DNA from: Siphonodentalium dalli
Lineage: Eukaryota; Mollusca; Scaphopoda; Gadilida; Siphonodentaliidae
NCBI GenBank assembly: GCA_032622095.1
Contig: CP136066.1
Coordinates: forward strand, 116,583,319 to 116,647,318
Length of the DNA stretch: 64,000 nt
Direction of reading: 5' to 3'
Below are positions 58,272 through 64,000 of this stretch, in pieces. The translations under genes and the position numbers were made by a program. Position 1 is the stretch's first letter. Every line of letters begins with the position of its first letter. Under the pieces are notes generated by a model. It saw only the letters and a program-made list of their open reading frames with translations. It ran no database searches and was not told the DNA's origin.

Positions 58272-58499
58272 CTAAAATCAAAATAATAGAATTCAAACAT
58301 CGAGATGTGATCACTCTGAGCTTTGATGGGTCGGTTCCGCGACTCGAATCAAATATCTTTTACCGCCGATGCCAAGGAAATAGTAATTTGCGCAGATTTG
58401 CGAGCGACATTTCGGATTGAGTAATTTTAACTCTTCAAATAAAAATAGACTATTAAACAACTGTAATAAAATAAAACAAATGTGTTAAAACAAACTTTG

Positions 58500-58990
58500 A
58501 TCGATTTCAACGTTATTCGGTATATGGGTCGATGATCACCTATAGATGGGAGCTGTAACATTTGAATGATTTTTTATGAAAAATATGGCCACTGGCAGCC
58601 ATCTTGGATTTTACTCTTTGCAACACTAAATCCTTTAACACAAAATGCAGAGCTTATCCCTCATCCGATCATCACCAATCTGTATATGGATCTTCGTTCT
58701 GACCTCTCGATTTTTTCCCAAATTTTGTAAAATAAATGGCTGCCATTTTGGCCATCTTGGATTTTACTCTTTGTATGACCAAATCCTTTAGCACACCTTA
58801 CAGGTCACATTTCTCACCCAATCGTCACCGAACTCCATATGGATCTTCGACGTGTCCTCTAGATGGGAGCCTACATTGTACCGCAAAATTTGTTTAAAAC
58901 AAACATGAGCACCTGAAGCCATATTGGATTTAAAATGTCAATCCATCATCATACCGTACAGCCCACATTTATTGGAGAAGTGTTTTTGAA
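58500..58990. repeat. GGCCAT-core satellite remnant
   Basis: About three diverged units with ATGGCCACTGGCAGCCATCT, GGATTTTACTCTTTG and GATGGGAGC. Same family as the array in 7737-9255. Confidence 0.7.
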
Positions 58991-60360
58991 ACTTTACAGT
59001 GCTGTTGGTATATAAAAGTGGGAATTCTTCTATAATCATGGTACGGGACATTGATAAGAAAAGATAGATCAGGAAAACTGAGTAAAATAGTCATTTGAAG
59101 CAGTTTGGATGGGGTGGGTCCCTAACCCAGATTCGGAAAACGGATGTGGAGCGGAACAGTGCCTTTCTCTTGTGATTGAAGGTTAACAATGACCATCGGG
59201 AGGCCGAGTATCTCTAATATGGAAACCTAATTCATGGGTTCGTCTTTTCACATAAATCCCATCATCACAACTTGGCGTACATATTTTTGGCAACTAGTGA
59301 TCATCAACTTAAACAACTAGGCGTACATAGACTCAGAGCGGGGTGTCCAAATCAATACTATCTACATGTACGTTCAAATTGTGAATACACTCGAGCCAAG
59401 GGCATGTCCATATATGTTACACACGTAAAACAAGAAAACCATATTCAGAAATGGTAACGCCACCAAGATTATAGTATTACATATAAATAGAAATTATAAA
59501 AAATACATAAAATATTTTGATAACAATTGCGTTTAAACAAGTAATCCTTCAAATTATTACTAACAAAGCAAGTAAATGACTGTGGGGTCACTCAACAGAT
59601 TATAAATACTTGGACTTAGTATACTGTAAATACTGGGACTGTATATTTTTTAATTTTAGTCTAAAATTTAAATGAAATAATTAAAAGATAAAATTTAGCA
59701 AGTAGTAAAAGTTAATTTTCTCATTTAATTTTTTGTTTTGGTTAAATAAAGGAATAATTTAAATGTAAAATTTGGTTTAAAAAAAAATGATTGACCGTGG
59801 CTCTTCCAATAATTGCGCGACTGACCTGGTCAATGGTTCTTAAGAAGTTGTTTTGAGAATTACTATGGAGGGAGTAAGTAATTGACTTGGTGAAGTGATG
59901 TTAACAAATCTGAACTCCAGTATAAGATAAATAAATAATTCTTTAGAAGTTGTTTTAAGATTTACTATGGAGGGAAAGAATTGTGGTGCTGGCTTCGCAA
60001 CTATTTGACCCCATTGTAACAAATATAAATATTAGTCACTCAGGCAATAGATGTATCTATTCTGTATATTAAGTTATTGGGTCTTACGTGTCATGAGATG
60101 TCTAAATATGTTTTGATGGACAGATCGCGCAAGCGCAAGGGACCCCCGCCAATCTTATCTGTTGTGATTCCAATTGTTGACTTATTAAATATGCACATAT
60201 GCTTAAGAAATAGTCGCGCGCGAAGCGCGCTCCCGTAGGTCGGTTTTTGGATCCCAGTTAATGAAAATATCATTGAAATAATCGGTTTCCCCCCAATAAA
60301 CATCCATATATTCAATATACATGTTTTTGGAGCAGAATTAGGTAGACCATATTGAACGCT
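58991..60360. other. AT-rich non-coding spacer
   Basis: Holds the right arm of the 55726 inverted repeat (59313-59424) and a two-unit direct repeat at about 59835-59985 (GAAGTTGTTTTRAGA, then TTACTATGGAGGGA). No gene recognised. Confidence 0.45.
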
Positions 60361-60595
60361 ATAATTCTGCTGTGGTTAAGTGGTCAATTACTTTGAACAT
60401 TACTGTATGTGGATGGAGTTATCATTAGACATCACATCCTTATATGGGCTACAGTAATGCCTAAAGTAATTGACCAATTAACCACAACAGAATTATGGGT
60501 AATTTTTCAGGATTTAAAATCTAGAAAAATTACCCATAATTCTGCTGTGGTTAAGTGATCAATTACTTTGGACATTACTGTATGTAGATGGAGTT
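60361..60595. repeat. Three copies of a 55-bp unit in alternating orientation
   Basis: Unit 1 (60361-60412) forward, unit 2 (about 60449-60498) reversed, unit 3 (about 60531-60590) forward, each containing ATTCTGCTGTGGTTAAGTG or its complement. Units 2 and 3 also share the adjoining ATGGGTAATTTTT, giving a palindrome of about 65-base arms. Probably overlapping MITE copies. Confidence 0.75.
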
Positions 60596-61527
60596 AAACC
60601 TCACATCAGTTTGTTGGGGATTTGGACCTTGACTTGGGACCTTTGGTTTTTAACGCAACAAATGCGAGTACACCTTATACACAAATTTCTGATGTAGCCA
60701 GAGTTTTTCTTGGATAATATGTGTTTGAAGCCTGCTTACATTTCAATATGTTGTCAGTTTTGTATTGTCTGCAGCAGAACTCGGCGCGTTGAAGCAAAAG
60801 TTATAAGAGATAAAATGTGTACGTAACGAGACTATAATACAAATGAAAAAATAAATTGAGGGAGGGGTGGGCATTACAGGTAACTAAGGGTTGAACCGAT
60901 ATAAATTTGTAGAGCGATAACGACCAATGTTGACATATTATGCATCTCAACTCTATTGTTGCAACAAGGTTATAAATTAGGGGGGGGGGTGTCAGAATCT
61001 TAGTCATCTCTATATAGTGCCAGAATAGTTATTTATGGACTTCTATAGTGGTACAATACAAATTAGAATCAAATGATAAAAATATGTATGTAACACAACT
61101 ATACCGATGAAAATAAAAATAATAATTTAGGCCGGGATAAGATGTTGGGTTGGTTATATGGACTCGGAGAAAAAGGGGTTCGTACCGATGAACTGACATA
61201 AATTAGTGGAGCGATGTTGCCATGTAATGCATCGCGACTGTACTAAAGCAGCAATGATATAAAATTGGGGGGGGGGGGTCGGAAATTATCTCTATCTCTA
61301 TAGATGGCACCAGAATTATACAGAAAGGAATAGCAATTGATATACGTATACGGTATACTATATATTCTAATGCACTTAGGCCAATATACCCCCGGAAACA
61401 CCACATATTTGCGGGGGGTTATTCATTCAATAACCTGTCCTAATGTATAGTCCGGTTCACCGCTGCAATGTTAGATATTCCTACGCGCCTATACTGCCGT
61501 TAGCTGAATTCCAAATCTCGGCCATGT

Positions 61528-61665
61528 CCAATCCAGCCCCGCTCACTGTTCCGTTTCACTCCATGACGTCACCCTTACGCAGTACATGCCGGCGACGTTA
61601 CGGAGTAGATTATAGAGTTGGCGCCCTTGCTACTGACTTCCGTTACTAGCTCGTTGCTATATAAA
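61528..61665 (+). promoter_or_regulatory. Possible core promoter (CCAAT and TATA box)
   Basis: TATATAAA at 61658-61665 follows a GTCCAATCC word near 61524-61532, in a locally GC-richer stretch of an otherwise AT-rich region. No downstream exon was found, so this is only suggestive. Confidence 0.15.
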
Positions 61666-62193
61666 CAAACCAGCTACGTCGCTTTTGTCGAAAATTGACA
61701 GTCAGTACATTCGCCCTGTATACATGTACTTTCAGAAAATACAAAACACCACACCGTTATATCCCACCAATGTCAGTATCTCGATATCATTTTACCAAAT
61801 TTCTTGACATGAAACAGCGACAGACACGGCGTGAAATATATCGCATTGAGTAAACAATTTCCCATTGTTTCAATTCAACTTCAAGTTCAAGTTCGCGGTA
61901 AAATCAAAACCGCAATTTGTAAATGGTAAACATCTGAAAAAGACATCAGGTACATGCAGAAACTGATTGTTGTGCATATTTATTTCTATTTGAGGTGGCA
62001 ATTTTACATGTTTATCAGCATTTTTAACGATAAGAGCGATGGTAATTGAGGGACTATATTTTATTTAGCGCATTAAATTTAAAATAAAAAGTCGTGAATT
62101 GGCTGAGTGTTTTCTATGGCCGCACATTTCGTTGATAATTACGAGGCATTTGTTTGTCTAAATAACGTTTATAAGTTCGAAGAGCATTAGAAT

Positions 62194-62362
62194 GGGGATA
62201 ACAGTGTGGTGTTTTGTGATTTCGGAAAGGTACAATAGCGAATATACAGTGGCAAATACCCGTTAATGGGCTCCGGCTCCGCCGTCGCCCATTAACTAAA
62301 TTTGCCACAGTATATTCGCCATGTACCTTTCCGAAATCACAAAACACCACACTGTTATCCCC
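62194..62362. mobile_element. Foldback palindrome (169 bp)
   Basis: GGGGATAACAGTGTGGTGTT at 62194 is matched by its reverse complement ending at 62362. Arms of about 75 bases are nearly perfect, around a GC-rich loop (CTCCGGCTCCGCCGT). A half copy of the right arm lies at about 61740-61765. Non-coding MITE-like hairpin. Confidence 0.85.
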
Positions 62363-62756
62363 TAAGTAATACCATAGATATATAAGTACAAGTATCACGC
62401 AATAAAATATTTCGTAACGTGACTATAGCGATGAAAAAAATAAAATAAATTGGACTGGGATTAGAGATTGGGTTGGTTATATGTGGATAATTGGATATGG
62501 AATTCATACCGATGAAATGATACAAATTAGTGGAGCGATAAAGACCAATGTTGACACTTAGTCAGGCTATGCGGAGGAAATAGGGGTTGATACGATAGAC
62601 CGAAATAAATTTGTCGAGTGATAATGACCAATGTTGACGTATAAAGTAACGCGACTGTACTGTTGCACAATTATCATGTAGAACCAGTCAAATATGGACT
62701 CTGGTGCCCAATATGGAACAGCTCAGAAAACATTTGAAGGGCCCTAAAATTTATTT

Positions 62757-63280
62757 AACATGGGATCTGCCATACAAATCGATTTATGTTGATAAATCTC
62801 TTATTTTTCAAAATTTTAAGCTGAGACTTGGTGTGTCTGAGTGGGATACGTATATATTCCTAAAATGATAGGATACAGCACATAATTATGTTTTAGGTGG
62901 AAGAAATGAGTTTTTTTCGATGATAAAATTTAACATGGGATCTGCCATACAAATCGATTTATGTTGATAAATCTCTTATTTTTCAAAATTTTAAGCTGAG
63001 ACTTGGTGTGTCTGAGTGGGATACGTATATATTCCTAAAATGATAGGATACAGCACATAATTATGTTTTAGGTGGAAGAAATGAATTTTTTTCGATGATA
63101 AAATTTAACATGGGATTTGCAATTAAAATCGATTTATGTCGATAAAACTGTCATTTTTCAAAATTTTGAGTTGAGAATTCGTGTGTCTTATATACTTATA
63201 TATTCTTAAAATGACAGAGTCCAGCGCGTAATTATGTTTTAGATGGAAGAAATTGAATTTGTTTTCGATAACAAATTTAC
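62757..63280. repeat. 175-bp tandem repeat, three units
   Basis: AACATGGGAT starts units at 62757, 62932 and 63107. Units 1 and 2 are almost identical. Unit 3 is diverged. Non-coding and AT-rich. Confidence 0.9.
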
Positions 63281-63557
63281 AGCATGTACGGCCGTACTAC
63301 GGGTTTATCGAGTACGCTATTTTATAAACAAACTTTTGTCAATAGCCGTTTTGGTCAAACTAAACCTTTTTCGACCGGGAAAGCAGATCCGAATAGTAGC
63401 TAAGATGTATTTAGATAGAATTATCAAAAGAATTTGACCGATTAGGGTGCATTTTAAAAGAATCGAGTGGAGAAATCTTGGTGACATTTTCATAAAACAC
63501 GCCGATAATTCCAGAAGATAAAAGATGGCGTTTATCACAATAGAACAGTCATAATAT

Positions 63558-63630
63558 TACCCATAATTCACCTCACTACACCAGGGGGCTTACCCATAAT
63601 TCACCTCACTATACCAGGGGGGGGGGGGGC
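63558..63630. repeat. Two direct repeats of about 33 bp, ending in poly-G
   Basis: TACCCATAATTCACCTCACT occurs at 63558 and 63591, each followed by a CCAGGGGG run; the second extends to about 13 G. Confidence 0.85.
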
Positions 63631-63934
63631 TCCCAATGGGTTATATATTATTTTCAGGCTATCAGATAATTTATATTTTCAACAACATATTATTACACCG
63701 GTGACTTTAAGATTACAATTTCAGCCTGTCCTGACTATCGATACGATTGAGTCATATTTTCAAAAACATATTATACACCGGTGGCGTTAACTTTACAATT
63801 TCAGCATCTATGTGATTCTATCGGTACGATTTGAGTAATGTACAAAACAAAAATCTTCGCCCACTCGACCACAGAATTGGAGACTACCACTGAATATGAA
63901 AAACAGCCACACTAGAAACACCACATGGTGGCGT

Positions 63935-64000
63935 AATGACATTTGAAGAGAGAATTTTTGCGAGAAATTTTTTTCTGAAGTGATCAAAGGCCGTTTTTAT
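63935..64000. repeat. 66-bp inverted repeat, right arm (pair at 55602-55667)
   Basis: The last 66 bases of the window match 55602-55667 in reverse complement. The window ends inside the match, so its true length is unknown. Confidence 0.8.

Larger units (their letters stand above)
60800..62690. repeat. Diverged repeat block, about four copies
   Basis: Similar stretches near 60800-61020, 61070-61300, 62410-62560 and 62565-62680 share GATGAAA, AAATTWGTRGAGCGATAA and GACCAATGTTGAC, and the first two end in poly-G after TATAAATT or ATAAAATT. Between them, 61430-61700 is less AT-rich. No gene recognised. Confidence 0.5.

Overview
The window is metazoan nuclear DNA: AT-rich, with spliced protein-coding exons and dense transposable elements. 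The mix (EGF cassette exons, APE-type LINEs, Ty3/gypsy, Helitron-, piggyBac- and mariner-like elements, foldback elements, satellites built around a 'catGGCCGC...GGCCAT' core) fits a marine invertebrate such as a mollusc, but the species cannot be fixed from sequence alone. No rRNA, tRNA, CRISPR array or prokaryotic feature was seen.

Host gene. Four EGF-like exons lie on the + strand at 3722-3832, 5029-5139, 27048-27158 and 34356-34466. Each is exactly 111 nt, has phase-1 introns on both sides and encodes one six-cysteine EGF module. They belong to one large EGF-repeat protein whose ends lie outside the window. The intron between the second and third cassettes is about 22 kb and is packed with nested transposons. 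A possible terminal exon of another gene is on the - strand at 58210-58271.

Region by region. 0-5.6 kb: EGF gene introns, with a cluster of the motif GTCACACACGTAACG at the left edge. 5.6-26.5 kb: a minus-strand LINE (LINE1) split by (a) a 1.5-kb terminal-inverted-repeat element full of 160-bp satellite, (b) a decayed Ty3/gypsy element (gypsy1), itself split by a 2.7-kb TTAA-flanked piggyBac-like element, and (c) an 11-kb minus-strand Ty3/gypsy element (gypsy2) with an intact 1261-codon pol and an extra zinc-finger ORF, split by a second copy of the same piggyBac-like element. 26.5-34.6 kb: a tandem segmental duplication that copied an EGF exon together with LINE/gypsy1 debris, and a plus-strand LINE (LINE2). 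34.6-40.4 kb: mariner-like MITEs, one carrying a nested TTAA insertion, and satellite remnants. 40.4-55.4 kb: Helitron-like elements, LINE3, and LINE4, a PHD-finger LINE whose ORF would be 1106 codons and uninterrupted but for a tandem Helitron inserted precisely between A and T. 55.4-64 kb: inverted repeats, a second TTAA-flanked family, foldbacks and short tandem arrays.

How it fits together. The insertions can be ordered. LINE1 came first, then gypsy1. A tandem duplication joined by AAGTT microhomology followed. Then gypsy2 entered one copy: the other copy keeps the unoccupied site and shows a CTGT target duplication. The piggyBac-like copies came after the gypsy element each sits in. All alignments were made by eye, so identities and some edges are approximate.
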